NCBI GenBank assembly: GCA_001768235.1
Contig: MENK01000003.1
Span: forward strand, 1-64,000
Length of the DNA: 64,000 bases
Reading direction: 5' to 3'
Origin: Bacteroidetes bacterium GWB2_32_14
GTDB lineage: Bacteria > Bacteroidota > Bacteroidia > Bacteroidales > UBA12077
Part shown: positions 9,339 through 19,700 of the stretch, piece by piece
How positions within the stretch are numbered: position 1 is the first letter of the stretch
Layout of the letters: every line of letters starts with the position of its first letter
Made by a program: the position numbers and the translations under genes
The notes under the pieces: model-generated
Database searches by the model: none
The model's input: the letters and a program-made list of their open reading frames with translations, nothing else
Told to the model about the DNA's origin: nothing

Positions 9339-11365
9339 TGAATCTTGTATATGCTATACTAATTGTGGTTTTTTTATCATTAGCGATAATACCATTCTTA
9401 AATTCAAAAATGAAAGGTATTCTTACCCTGGCATCTGTAATTAGTGTCAGCATACTTAGCAGTATTCCTGCAATTAAAGCATTAACAGGAGAATCTACAG
9501 AGCTACTTTTATCGGGTACAATAGTTACTTCGACTATTCCTGTCAGAATTGATGCGCTTTCGGCCTGGTTTATCTTAACCATAAATTTTACATTTATTAC
9601 AGGGATAATTTATGGGATAAGCTACATGCAAGCCTATAAAAAGCAAAAAGCAAATTTATCATTGCATTGGATAAGTTATATTTTGGCTCATACTGCTCTT
9701 GTTGCTATTTGTTCAGTTCAAAACAGTCTTGTATTTCTTATTGCATGGGAAATTATGGCATTGTCGGCTTTTCTTCTCGTGATTTTTGAAAGCTATAGTG
9801 CTAAAACCTTAAAGGCCGGGATAAACTATTTAATACAGTCGCATATCAGCATACTCTTGCTAACATTGGGTTTTATATGGATTTTTTATAAAACTGGTTC
9901 ATTTGATTTTAATGCCATTCGCGATTTTGCAAATTCAACAACTGCTTTTGGTGGCTTGGTATTAATGATTTGTTTTTTTATGGGATTTGCAATCAAGGCA
10001 GGATTTGTGCCATTTCACACATGGCTTCCTTTAGCTCACCCTGCTGCCCCCGCACATATTTCAGGAATAATGTCGGGAGTAATTATCAAGATTGGAATTT
10101 ATGGAATTCTTAGAATGCTTTTTTTAATCAGAACCGATTACCTTGCAATTGGTTATTTTATTTTATTCATTTCTATAGTTTCGGGAGTATATGGAGTAAT
10201 GCTGGCTATTTTGCAACACAATTTGAAAAGGCTATTGGCTTATCATAGTATCGAGAATATCGGGATTATTGGTATTGGAATCGGTTTGGGATGTATTGGT
10301 TTAGGTACAGAGAATAACCTGCTTTCAATTCTTGGATTTTCGGGTGCATTATTGCATACGTTGAACCATTCGTTGTTTAAATCACTTTTATTTTATAGTG
10401 CAGGAAATATTTACCAATCGGTACATACAGTAAACATTGAACAATTAGGTGGTGTTGGCAAAAATATGAAACAAACAGCTTTTTTATTTTTGATCGCTTC
10501 GCTTGCAATATGTGGATTGCCTCCCTTTAATGGCTTTGTTTCTGAATTTATTATTTACAGTGGCATTTTTAACGGGATACACGATGCCACGTTTCTAAAT
10601 CTTATGTTCCTTATATTCTCGATTTTTGGATTAGTACTTATTGGCGGATTAGCAATTCTTTGTTTTACAAAAGCATTTGGAACAATTTTTCTGGGTTCAC
10701 CAAGACATTCATTCCACCAGAAACCAAAAGAAAGTAATTTTGCAAAACGAATTCCCATGTACTTAATTGTTGTTTTAATTATTACCATTGGTATTTTTCC
10801 AACTGCATTCTTAAAAGCCTTGTCACTACCAGTTTCTCAATTGAGTGGAATTTCAACCGCCGATTCTATTCCTTTAGAAACATCTGTCTCAAAAACAATT
10901 TCGCAAATTGGTTATGTTTCCTTGCTATTTATAGTCATTGCAGGGGTGATATTTTTTATACGAAAGAAATTTACAGTTTCAAATTTATATAAAACCTCTT
11001 CAACCTGGGGATGTGGTTATACGGGACAAGTAAGCAAGATGCAATATACTGCAAGCTCGTTTGTGAGAAATTACAGGAAACTTGCCGAACCGGTATTATA
11101 TGTTCACAAGTTTAAAAAAGAAGTAAATGGAATTTTCCCCGGCAAAGCATGGCACGAAACTCATCCGAAAGATAAAATTGAAGAACTATTTATTAGTTCT
11201 CCAATAAGGCAATTCAAGCATTTTTTAAACTTTTTTGGTAAATTACAAAGTGGAAACCCACAAATGTACATTCTATATGGAACAGTATTTATAACCCTGT
11301 TAATTGCTGTACCTCAAGTTTATGAAATAATAAAAACATTATTAAAATTTTTAAATAATTTATAA
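9338..11365 (+). CDS. hyfB: HyfB/NuoL-like antiporter subunit, copy 2
   Basis: A 675-residue paralogue of the preceding protein, clearly homologous along its whole length. It shares WEIMALSAFLLVIFE (glutamate near 137), GFAIKAGFVPFHTWLPLAHP (lysine near 220), LLHTLNHSLFKSLLFYSAG and the TWGCGYTG..SKMQYT terminal motif. The two copies differ at many positions at both DNA and protein level, so this is an old tandem duplication, not an assembly artefact. In Escherichia coli Hyf the corresponding position is filled by the shorter HyfD; here a second full-length HyfB seems to take that place. The start overlaps the previous stop, and HyfC follows after 3 nt. Confidence 0.88.
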   Translation: MNLVYAILIVVFLSLAIIPFLNSKMKGILTLASVISVSILSSIPAIKALTGESTELLLSGTIVTSTIPVRIDALSAWFILTINFTFITGIIYGISYMQAYKKQKANLSLHWISYILAHTALVAICSVQNSLVFLIAWEIMALSAFLLVIFESYSAKTLKAGINYLIQSHISILLLTLGFIWIFYKTGSFDFNAIRDFANSTTAFGGLVLMICFFMGFAIKAGFVPFHTWLPLAHPAAPAHISGIMSGVIIKIGIYGILRMLFLIRTDYLAIGYFILFISIVSGVYGVMLAILQHNLKRLLAYHSIENIGIIGIGIGLGCIGLGTENNLLSILGFSGALLHTLNHSLFKSLLFYSAGNIYQSVHTVNIEQLGGVGKNMKQTAFLFLIASLAICGLPPFNGFVSEFIIYSGIFNGIHDATFLNLMFLIFSIFGLVLIGGLAILCFTKAFGTIFLGSPRHSFHQKPKESNFAKRIPMYLIVVLIITIGIFPTAFLKALSLPVSQLSGISTADSIPLETSVSKTISQIGYVSLLFIVIAGVIFFIRKKFTVSNLYKTSSTWGCGYTGQVSKMQYTASSFVRNYRKLAEPVLYVHKFKKEVNGIFPGKAWHETHPKDKIEELFISSPIRQFKHFLNFFGKLQSGNPQMYILYGTVFITLLIAVPQVYEIIKTLLKFLNNL

Positions 11366-11368
11366 GAT

Positions 11369-12274
11369 ATGATAAGCCTTGCATTAATCATTTTGGTAAG
11401 CTTTTTTTTCACGGGTATTGTTATCCGCACAAAAAGTATTGCTTCGGGACGTAAAGGCCCGGGAATATTTCAGCCCATGAAAGATATTTTCCGATTGTTT
11501 AAAAAAGGTGCTGTTTATAGCGAAACAACAAGCTTTATTTTTCAGGTTGCCCCAAGTATCTATTTTGCTTCGGTTGTAATGGCTATAATGGTTATCCCGT
11601 TTGGTCAGTACAAAGGAATCATTTCTTTTGAAGGTGATTTTGTATTCTTTGCCTATGTTTTAGCTATCGGTAAGTTTTTCAGCATTATATCAGCACTTGA
11701 TACAGGAAGCAGTTTTGAAGGCATGGGTGCAAGCCGCGAAGCACTTTACTCCATGTTAGCAGAACCCGCGTTCTTCCTGCTTATGGGTTCCCTTGCCCTG
11801 CTAACAGGTTATACATCATTTCACGAAATATTTATGACATTCCATTTTGGTTCATATATTTCTTATGCTTTGGGTGTTATGGCAACATTCGTGCTGGTTA
11901 TGATATGTATGATTGAAAATAGCCGCATGCCTGTTGATGATCCAAAAACTCACCTGGAGCTTACCATGATCCATGAAGTAATGATTCTCGATAACAGCGG
12001 TTTCGACCTGGGATTAATTTTACACGCTACAAACCTTAAATTTGCCATGTATGGTGCTTTAATTGCTAATCTTTATTTTGGCGATTTGCCACTTTATTAT
12101 TCCATACCAATTTTCCTTGTAATTCAAACTCTTTTTGCTGTTTCTGTTGGTTTGCTCGAATCCTTCACTGCACGATACAGAATGAGTCATAATGCTCAGT
12201 TTATTTTTACATTGTCATCCGTATCCCTGCTTATATTTTTTGGAGTGCTGATGATGCTGGGTAAACTGATTTAA
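11369..12274 (+). CDS. hyfC: HyfC/NuoH-like membrane subunit
   Basis: A 301-residue membrane protein of the complex I subunit 1 family (NuoH, HycD, HyfC, EchB), which anchors the hydrophilic domain to the membrane and lines the entry to the quinone or ion channel. Diagnostic segments are KGPGIFQPMKDIFRLFKK near the N-terminus, GSSFEGMGASREALYSMLAEP (about residues 113-133) and ENSRMPVDDPKTHLELTMIHE (about 183-205), with its conserved acidic residues. Length and motifs are normal for HyfC. The gene follows the second HyfB by 3 nt and precedes HyfE by 24 nt. Confidence 0.9.
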   Translation: MISLALIILVSFFFTGIVIRTKSIASGRKGPGIFQPMKDIFRLFKKGAVYSETTSFIFQVAPSIYFASVVMAIMVIPFGQYKGIISFEGDFVFFAYVLAIGKFFSIISALDTGSSFEGMGASREALYSMLAEPAFFLLMGSLALLTGYTSFHEIFMTFHFGSYISYALGVMATFVLVMICMIENSRMPVDDPKTHLELTMIHEVMILDNSGFDLGLILHATNLKFAMYGALIANLYFGDLPLYYSIPIFLVIQTLFAVSVGLLESFTARYRMSHNAQFIFTLSSVSLLIFFGVLMMLGKLI

Positions 12275-12298
12275 TATAACGAACTAAAAAAAACAACT

Positions 12299-12928
12299 AT
12301 GATAAATGTTTTGCTTATAACTTTTGTAATAACACTGCTTTATATTTCCATTGCAAACCGCTTGTTAACTTACGTTAAAATATTGGCATTTCAGGGGATT
12401 TTGCTTTTTGGGGTAGCATTTATTGAATTAATCGAAATCAACCCGGTAAACCTCGCGTTTATCCTGCTCGAAACGATTATTGTTAAAACAGTTGCAATAC
12501 CAATGTTTTTAACCCATGTAATAAAGAAAAACAGGATAACCCGGGAAGCAGAGCCTTTTGTACCCAATTTCGTATCTCTTATTATTGTTACCATTATTAT
12601 CATTGTTACATTCCTTATCTCGAATAGCATTGCCGATACTCATTTAGATAAGATATACTTTGTAGTAGCCTTGGTAGCCCTGTTTAGCGGGCTATATATT
12701 ATCATCTCCCGAAAAAAAATTATAACCCATGTTATTGCTTATGTGATAATTGAAAACGGGGTGTTTATTCTGTCGCTGGCTGTTGGTAACGAAATGCCCA
12801 TGCTGGTAAACCTTGGAATATTACTCGATATTTTTGTCAGTGTATTCCTTTTAGGTATTTTCATTAATAAAGTGGGCGATGTGGTAAAAGATATTGATAT
12901 TACTCAATTAAGTAATTTAAAAGATTAA
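12299..12928 (+). CDS. hyfE: HyfE-like membrane subunit (NuoK-related)
   Basis: A 209-residue very hydrophobic protein with six or seven predicted helices, matching the length of HyfE (about 215). Its C-terminal part, including HVIAYVIIENGVFILSLAVG, is related to NuoK/MrpC, whose glutamates take part in ion translocation; the ENG glutamate is present. Its position between HyfC and HyfF is the usual Hyf order. No soluble domain or unusual insertion is visible. Confidence 0.85.
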   Translation: MINVLLITFVITLLYISIANRLLTYVKILAFQGILLFGVAFIELIEINPVNLAFILLETIIVKTVAIPMFLTHVIKKNRITREAEPFVPNFVSLIIVTIIIIVTFLISNSIADTHLDKIYFVVALVALFSGLYIIISRKKIITHVIAYVIIENGVFILSLAVGNEMPMLVNLGILLDIFVSVFLLGIFINKVGDVVKDIDITQLSNLKD

Positions 12929-12939
12929 TTTGAATTAAA

Positions 12940-14367
12940 ATGATTGGAATCTATTTAACAGCAGCTGTTTTAATAAGCGGTTTAATTTTTGTCAATAGAA
13001 AAAGGCAGGTAAATAAACTTCTTGTAACTCTGTTTATTGGAGTGCAATGGGCATTTACTATTTATGAATATTATCATAAGGGCATTGTTGAGTTAAACTA
13101 TTTTAAACCTGATGCATTAGCTATTTTGTTACTTGCAACTCTCAGCATTATTAGTATTCCTGCCTTGTTTCATAGTTACGATTATATTTATCCCGAAAAA
13201 GATAATCCTAAAACAAGATCAATCTATTATGCAGCAATGACAATTCTTATTGCTGCTATTGGGGCAGCCTATCTTTCAAATCATATTGCCGTAACCTGGA
13301 TTTTTATTGAGATTACAACCCTGAGTGCATCAGCATTGATTTTTCATCGCAGAAACAGTGGTTCACTCGAGGCAACATGGAAATATATATTTGTTTGCTC
13401 CATCAGTTTAACCTTTGTTTTTATAGGAATTTTATTTTTAAGTATTGCATTAGGCCATAGCGGAGAACAAGGCCTCTATTTCGATGCTCTTGTAAACCAG
13501 GCAGCAAATCTGAATACCTTCTGGTTTAAACTTGCATTTGTATTTATATTCGTTGGATTTACAGCTAAACTCGGGTTAGTTCCCATGTACACAGCTGGCA
13601 TTGATGCTAAAGATAAAGCCCCAACACCAGCTGCCGCCTTATTCTCAAGTGTTTTAATGAATGTTGGTTTTGTTGGGATTTTCAGGATATATGCAGCAGT
13701 GGCTCACTCATCAATACATGGCTGGGCAAATCATGTGATTATGATAGCCGCATTCCTTTCGGTATTTATTGCAACTGTTTACGTATTAAAGGTTAAGAAT
13801 ATCAAACGAATGCTTGCCTATTCAAGCATTGAACACATGGGATTAGTTATGTTGGGGCTGGCAGCAGGCGGAATTGGTTATTACGCGGTTGTATTACATG
13901 TTATACTTCATGCTTTTGCAAAATCGGCTCTTTTCTTCCAAATAGGACAAGTTTATAATATTTACAAGAGTAAAAACTTATATTACCTGGGGAGTTATTT
14001 TAAATACAACCTGCCGGGTGCAATTATCATATTAATAGCTTTTATTTGTGTAACAGCAATGCCTCCGTCAGGACTTTTCATAAGTGAGTTTTATATTTTT
14101 ACAGCATTGTTTAAAAGCGGGTATTTATTTGTACTAATTCCTGTACTTATATTATTAACAATGATAATCTGGGCCATGGGCAAAAATTTCTTAAAACTAT
14201 TATTTACACCACCAGTAAATTTTGATGAAACTAAGATTGAAAAAGTAAGCCATCTCGAAACTTTTTCACAGTTTATATTGCTTGGATTGGTTATTTATCT
14301 TGGGATAAATCCTCCGGCAAAATTTGTTAATTTAATTAATGAAGCAGTAAAAAATTTAATCTTCTGA
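12940..14367 (+). CDS. hyfF: HyfF/NuoN-like antiporter subunit
   Basis: A 475-residue polytopic protein of the proton-conducting antiporter family, a little shorter than E. coli HyfF (about 526). It keeps the key glutamate in WIFIEITTLSAS (about residue 122) and the lysine in GFTAKLGLVPMYTAG (about 209). The motifs KRMLAYSSIEHMGLVMLG and LHAFAKSALFFQIGQ are also typical. With the two HyfB copies it gives the complex three antiporter-like subunits, the same number as complex I. The stop is separated from the next start by a single base. Confidence 0.88.
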   Translation: MIGIYLTAAVLISGLIFVNRKRQVNKLLVTLFIGVQWAFTIYEYYHKGIVELNYFKPDALAILLLATLSIISIPALFHSYDYIYPEKDNPKTRSIYYAAMTILIAAIGAAYLSNHIAVTWIFIEITTLSASALIFHRRNSGSLEATWKYIFVCSISLTFVFIGILFLSIALGHSGEQGLYFDALVNQAANLNTFWFKLAFVFIFVGFTAKLGLVPMYTAGIDAKDKAPTPAAALFSSVLMNVGFVGIFRIYAAVAHSSIHGWANHVIMIAAFLSVFIATVYVLKVKNIKRMLAYSSIEHMGLVMLGLAAGGIGYYAVVLHVILHAFAKSALFFQIGQVYNIYKSKNLYYLGSYFKYNLPGAIIILIAFICVTAMPPSGLFISEFYIFTALFKSGYLFVLIPVLILLTMIIWAMGKNFLKLLFTPPVNFDETKIEKVSHLETFSQFILLGLVIYLGINPPAKFVNLINEAVKNLIF

Positions 14368-14368
14368 T

Positions 14369-15868
14369 ATGAATTATTCAGTACTAAAAAATAATCAGCG
14401 TGTACCGGTTAATTCAATACCGGTAATCAGGTACGAAGATTTTATGGACACGATTGTTTCCACCCTGATGAAGGACAAAAACAATCATTGTGTGAATTAT
14501 TTTGGTTATCATCACGAAAGCAAAATCAAACTCATTTGCTGCATTGCCGATGATGCGAATCATTGTATCTATGTTCTCTCTTCCCTGGTTGAGCAAACAG
14601 CTATTTTGCCTTCTTTTTCGGCTCATAACCTTTCCTTTGAAAAGTATGAACGAGAAATACATGAGAACTTTGATATCGGTTACTCAGACCACCCCTGGCT
14701 TAAACCGGTAAGATATCCATTTCATGCTGCTGATAAAAGTAAAACAATATCCAATTATCCCTTTTATCAAATTGAAAGTGAAGAATTGCACGAGGTTGGT
14801 GTTGGCCCTATACATGCGGGAGTAATAGAACCCGGACATTTTCGGTTTATTTGCAACGGAGAACAAATACTTCATCTCGAAATCCAACTCGGTTATCAGC
14901 ACAGGGGAATTGAGCAGCTATTCCTTGAAAAGAAAAAGCTGTTACAAAGAACTACACTTGCCGAAAACATTACCGGTGATACAGTTGTCGGCCATACAGG
15001 TACATTTGCAAAACTTTGGGAGAGTTTATGTGGTTATACTGCAACTCCGGAATTAGAATTTGCAAGAACACTGGCATTGGAACACGAACGTATTGCAATT
15101 CACACAGGTGATTTAAGCGCCATTTGTACCGATATAGCATACCAGCTGGGTAGCTCGGTATTTGGAAGATTAAGAACTCCTGTTATTAATTATTTCCAGA
15201 TTTGGGGAGGAAATCGTTTGTCGAAAGGGTTAATCCGTCCGGGAAAAACAAATTTCCCATTTACAAAAGAACTTGCTAAAAAATGGATTGAAGTATTCGA
15301 TGCATACGAACCCGATTTTACAGAAATGGTTAAACAAATGTTTGATCTGCCCTCTGCATTAGCCCGGTTAGAAAAAACAGGTGTTGTTTTAACAGGTGTA
15401 GCTGAATCTATTGGAATGGTTGGAATGGCAGCACGTGCCAGCGGAGTAAACAGAGACGTACGCCTTTCGCACCCTGATAATTTATATAAACAACTTAATC
15501 ATAAACCAATAGTAAAACATCATGGCGATGTTTATTCAAGAACACAAATAAGAAAAGAAGAGATTTTTCAATCTATAGGATATATCAAACAATTGTTAAC
15601 AGATATTCCTGAAAATATGAAATATACAAATGAATTAAATACTCCGGAACCCGATTCTTTTGTTATTTCCTTAACCGAAGGCTGGCGTGGTGAAATTTGC
15701 CATTGTGCAATTACAGGCAACAAGGGCGAACTCATTGTTTACAAGATTAAAGATCCTTCGTTCCATAACTGGCTTGCATTGGCCCTGGCCGTTCGTAACA
15801 ATGAAATCTCTGATTTCCCGATTTGTAATAAGAGTTTTAATTTGTCGTATTGTGGACACGATTTATAA
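14369..15868 (+). CDS. hyfG: HyfG/NuoCD-like large subunit without NiFe ligands
   Basis: A 499-residue soluble subunit in which a NuoC-like N-terminal domain (about residues 15-115, ending in SDHPWLKPVRYP) is fused to a NuoD/hydrogenase large-subunit domain. The segment GVGPIHAGVIEPGHFRF (144-160), followed by EIQLGYQHRGIE, identifies the family. The N-terminal CGxC motif of NiFe hydrogenases is absent: the matching segment is ENITGDTVVGHTG (199-211). The C-terminal DPCxxC motif is replaced by FPICNKSFNLSYCGHDL. Two cysteines occur there (486 and 495) but not in the required spacing. The protein therefore cannot bind a NiFe centre in the known way and belongs with the energy-converting hydrogenase-related (Ehr) complexes. 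Any quinone or other substrate is unknown. Confidence 0.85.
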   Translation: MNYSVLKNNQRVPVNSIPVIRYEDFMDTIVSTLMKDKNNHCVNYFGYHHESKIKLICCIADDANHCIYVLSSLVEQTAILPSFSAHNLSFEKYEREIHENFDIGYSDHPWLKPVRYPFHAADKSKTISNYPFYQIESEELHEVGVGPIHAGVIEPGHFRFICNGEQILHLEIQLGYQHRGIEQLFLEKKKLLQRTTLAENITGDTVVGHTGTFAKLWESLCGYTATPELEFARTLALEHERIAIHTGDLSAICTDIAYQLGSSVFGRLRTPVINYFQIWGGNRLSKGLIRPGKTNFPFTKELAKKWIEVFDAYEPDFTEMVKQMFDLPSALARLEKTGVVLTGVAESIGMVGMAARASGVNRDVRLSHPDNLYKQLNHKPIVKHHGDVYSRTQIRKEEIFQSIGYIKQLLTDIPENMKYTNELNTPEPDSFVISLTEGWRGEICHCAITGNKGELIVYKIKDPSFHNWLALALAVRNNEISDFPICNKSFNLSYCGHDL

Positions 15869-15885
15869 CATTGAACTAAAAGCAT

Positions 15886-16638
15886 ATGTTAAATAATTTA
15901 AAAATAATGTATCATCAGGGGAAGCAATACATTCCTGATGTTACAACTGTAGAAGTACCAGGCATATTCAGAGGAAGGCCAATAATCAGCGATGTCAGAA
16001 TAAATACCGAAGAGCTAATTCAACTATGCCCTACTAATGCAATAAATAGAGAACCAATAAGTATAGATTTGGGAAAATGTACTTTTTGTGGTGAATGTGC
16101 ATTTGCATTTCCCGAAAAGATACGTTTTACAAAAGATTACAAACTCTCAACCAATGAGCGTAATCGGTTAATTGTTGTCGAAGGACAAGACAAGCCGATA
16201 GACTTAAATCCTGATTTAATTCGTAAAGAAATTCACAAACTTTTTGGTGGTTCACTTAAACTACGGCAAGTTTCAGCTGCCGGAGACAACAGTTGTGAAT
16301 GGGAATTGAATGCAGCAGGAAATGTTAATTTCGACATGGGCAGGTTTGGTATTGAGTTTGTCGCTTCGCCACGCCATGCCGACGGGATTGTTATAACAGG
16401 CCCTGTTTCAGAAAACATGGCTGAACCTCTTCAAATTTGTTACGATGCTACTCCCGATCCTAAACTAATTATACTTGCAGGAACAGATGCAATAAGCGGT
16501 GGAATTTTTGATGGCGCCCCTGCTTTAAACAGGTCGTTCCTGAATAAATATAAAATTGACTTATATGTTGCAGGAAATCCGGTACATCCTTTGAGTTTTA
16601 TAAATGGAATTCTGCAACTGATAAGAAAAATCAAATAA
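15886..16638 (+). CDS. Ferredoxin-NuoB (HyfH-HyfI-like) fusion with depleted cluster ligands
   Basis: A 250-residue fusion of an N-terminal ferredoxin-like domain (about 30-85) and a NuoB/hydrogenase small-subunit domain (about 125-250). The ferredoxin part keeps Cys48 (LCP) and Cys65, Cys68 and Cys71 (CTFCGEC). The usual fourth cysteine after the latter motif is missing (AFAFP), so only one [4Fe-4S] cluster can form. In the small-subunit domain the family motif CxxC-E is DNSCEWE (Asp134, Cys137), the GTCAISGG motif is GTDAISGG (Asp201), and the PGCPPHP motif is AGNPVHP (Asn231). Three of the four proximal-cluster cysteines are therefore gone while the surrounding motifs are intact. It is the last gene of the operon and ends just before a strong terminator. 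Confidence 0.85.
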   Translation: MLNNLKIMYHQGKQYIPDVTTVEVPGIFRGRPIISDVRINTEELIQLCPTNAINREPISIDLGKCTFCGECAFAFPEKIRFTKDYKLSTNERNRLIVVEGQDKPIDLNPDLIRKEIHKLFGGSLKLRQVSAAGDNSCEWELNAAGNVNFDMGRFGIEFVASPRHADGIVITGPVSENMAEPLQICYDATPDPKLIILAGTDAISGGIFDGAPALNRSFLNKYKIDLYVAGNPVHPLSFINGILQLIRKIK

Positions 16639-16650
16639 AATTATTCCTGT

Positions 16651-16696
16651 ATAAATAAAAACTCTGGCAGGATATCCTGCCAGAGTTTTTATTTAT
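16651..16696. terminator. Bidirectional terminator, perfect 46-nt palindrome
   Basis: A perfect palindrome whose core is ACTCTGGCAGGAT/ATCCTGCCAGAGT, flanked by A-tracts on the left and T-tracts on the right. It lies between the convergent Hyf-like operon and the glycogen operon. It has U-tracts on both strands, so it should terminate both transcripts. Confidence 0.93.
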
Positions 16697-16711
16697 TTGC
16701 AAGCTTTTAAA

Positions 16712-19700
16712 CTACAACCATTTAACCAGGCAAAAATCCTGACGGTGAGGTAAATTTGGGTTTTTCGCATACACCCTGATTCCGGCATCGAATACCCCGG
16801 GCTCTGTTGGTGTAATATCCAGCGAATATGTAACCAACGAGTTTTCGATATTCATTATTTCAAAATCCTGTGTATGTTTAATCGAGACCCGCTCACTATC
16901 AACGGGTTCGGCAACTACCAGTTCAACACCAATATCATCAGGAGATAAGCCATTCAATTTAATTTCGACAGTAGCACTATATTTTTTTCCAATAACAATC
17001 GGTTCTTTCGAAACATCGAATTGTTTAATAGATAATATCTCGAGACTTTCCCAGCAACGAGATACTTTCTTCTTCCATGCTGCAATATCCTTAGCCATTT
17101 GGAAATCATCAGCCATCATTTTTTTACCTCTTTCTGCTAACTTATAGTAAAACTTATTTTCGTACTCGGTTAACATGCGGTGAGTTGTGAAGTTTGATGC
17201 TACTTTTGCAATTGAGTTTTTAATAAAACCCACCCATTTCTCGGGTAAACCGCTTTTATTACGCTGGTAATATGCAGGAACAATTTCATTTTCAATGATA
17301 TTGTAAATGGTTTCCGCATCAAGCTCATCCTGGTAATCGTTGTTTCCGTATGTTTGCTCTTCGGGTAATGCCCATCCTGCATCGGGAGAATATCCTTCTA
17401 CCCACCAGCCATCAAGAACGCTAAAATGTAAAACACCATTCATTACAGCTTTCATACCACTTGTACCCGATGCTTCCATTGGCCTTGTAGGATTATTAAG
17501 CCAAATATCAACACCCTGAACCATGTTTCGGGCAAGCTCCATATCGTAATTTTGAAGAAAAATTACTTTCCCTATAAATTCCGGCTGTTTTGATACTTCA
17601 ACAATACGTTTTATCATTTCCTGTCCTGCAGTATCGTTCGGGTGAGCTTTCCCTGCAAAAATAAACTGGATAGGTTTGTCGGGATTATTTACAATTTTAC
17701 TTAATCGTTCAATATTCCGGAATAATAAATATGCTCTTTTATAAGTAGCAAACCTGCGTGCAAATCCAATGGTAAGAACATTTTCACGAAGGTTTTCACG
17801 AATCTCAATAATCTGTTTCGGGTTATCGTATTTCATCGTTTCCGGCTCGAGCAATCGTGTTCGCAGGAAATTAATTAAATTCTTTTTTTGTTGTTGTCTT
17901 AGTTCCCATATTTTACTGTCGGCAACATCATAAACTTTGTCCCAGCAATCTTTCGTATATTCGTGATCTGCAAACTCTTTACCCGGTTCCATGTGGCATA
18001 AAATTTCCCAACCGGCAGAAGCCCAGGTCGGAAAATGAACACCATTGGTAACGTAACCAATATGCAATTCATCAGGGAAATACCCCGGCCATAAATTTTT
18101 AAAAATATCCCTGCTCACCTTGCCATGTAACATGCTTACCCCGTTTACTTCCTGCGACATATTCGCTGCAAGAAAACTCATTGAAAATTTTTCGTTCGGG
18201 TTATTAAAGTTTATTTTACCCAAATCTATGAACTGATCCCATGAAATTTTCAACCTGTCGGGATAATGGGCAATATATGTGCGAAGCAGGTTTTCCGGAA
18301 ATGCATCATGGCCAGCGGGTACAGGCGTGTGAGTGGTAAAAAGTGATGTTGACCTAACAACTTCAAGCGATTCAGTAAATGATAATTTCTCGTTTTTTAT
18401 TAAACTGTTAATTCTCTCTATTCCAATAAACGCCGCATGGCCTTCATTACAATGGAAAACATCGGGGTTAATACCCAGTGCTTTTAATGCCCGTATTCCT
18501 CCAACGCCAAGCAGGAGCTCTTGCTTTAGCCTGTTTTCAAGGTTTCCCCCATATAGATGATGTGTAATGCTTCTGTCTTCAGGTAAATTATCCTCAAAAT
18601 CGGTGTCAAGTAAATACAGGTTATTTCTGCCTATTTGGATTTTCCAGATTCGTGCATACAAATTTCTACCCGGGAAAACAACTGTAATTGTTAACCAGTT
18701 TCCATTGTCATCGCGAACAGGAATAGCAGGTATCTTCGAAAAATCCTGAGGTTCATATTCGGCAATTTGCATTCCTGTTGAAGAAATCTGCTGTGAAAAA
18801 TAACCATACCTGTACAAAAGCCCAATACCTGTTATATCTGTATTTTTATCACTTGCTTCTTTTAAATAATCTCCGGCTAAAATACCCAGTCCACCCGAAT
18901 AAATTTTTAATGAACTATGTATTCCAAATTCCATCGAGAAATAGGCAACCCTGGGCCCTGTTTGCTTTTCTTTTTTGGAAATGTAATGTTGAAAATGCTC
19001 GTAAACACTATTGAGATTATTCAAAAAATTATCATCTTTCTCCAGTTCCTGGTATTTACGAAATGAGATTTTTTCTAAAAAAAGAAACGCATTATATCCA
19101 CTTTCTTTCCATAATGCAGGGTCTATACTTTCAAAAAGTTGAATTGCATCGTGATTCCAGCACCACCAATAATTTCGTGAAATCTGATCGAGAGCTTCGA
19201 GTTTCTTTGGTATATTTTTCTGAATCATTAACCTGATCCAGGTAGGTTTATTTACTGCCACAATTTGTTCAATATAAGGTAATTGTTCCTGCCTGTCCTG
19301 ATCAAGAAGTTTATCGATACGTTCATCAACTTTGCTTAATGCAATATGAAATGCTTTATAATAATAACTTATTAAATTCTCCCATAAAGCAATTTTTGAA
19401 ACATCAACAGCATTTTGCTTAATACCATCACGCTGTTGAGTATCTATTTCGGTAAAACTTTTTATTTGTTTTGAAAGATTTTCAATTACAAATACATCAT
19501 TCGTATCGGTACGTTCAATAATTCCGATACCTGGATGAATATCTTTATAATTGTTCTTTACCCACAATCCAAAACCGGCCAGCGATGTTGTTATTGTAGG
19601 AACTTCAAAAGCTAAACTTTCAAGCGGAGTATATCCCCAGGGTTCGTAATATGACGGGAATACTGTTAAATCAAGCCCTATCAACATCTGATAATAGGTT

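Noticed and set aside
7338-11365. The two HyfB genes as an assembly duplication.
   Set aside because: They differ at many positions along their whole length and in their C-terminal parts, so they are genuine diverged paralogues.
7338-16638. Reading the operon as an active H2-evolving hydrogenase 4 or formate hydrogenlyase.
   Set aside because: The large subunit lacks all NiFe cysteine motifs, and no formate dehydrogenase or maturation gene is in the window.
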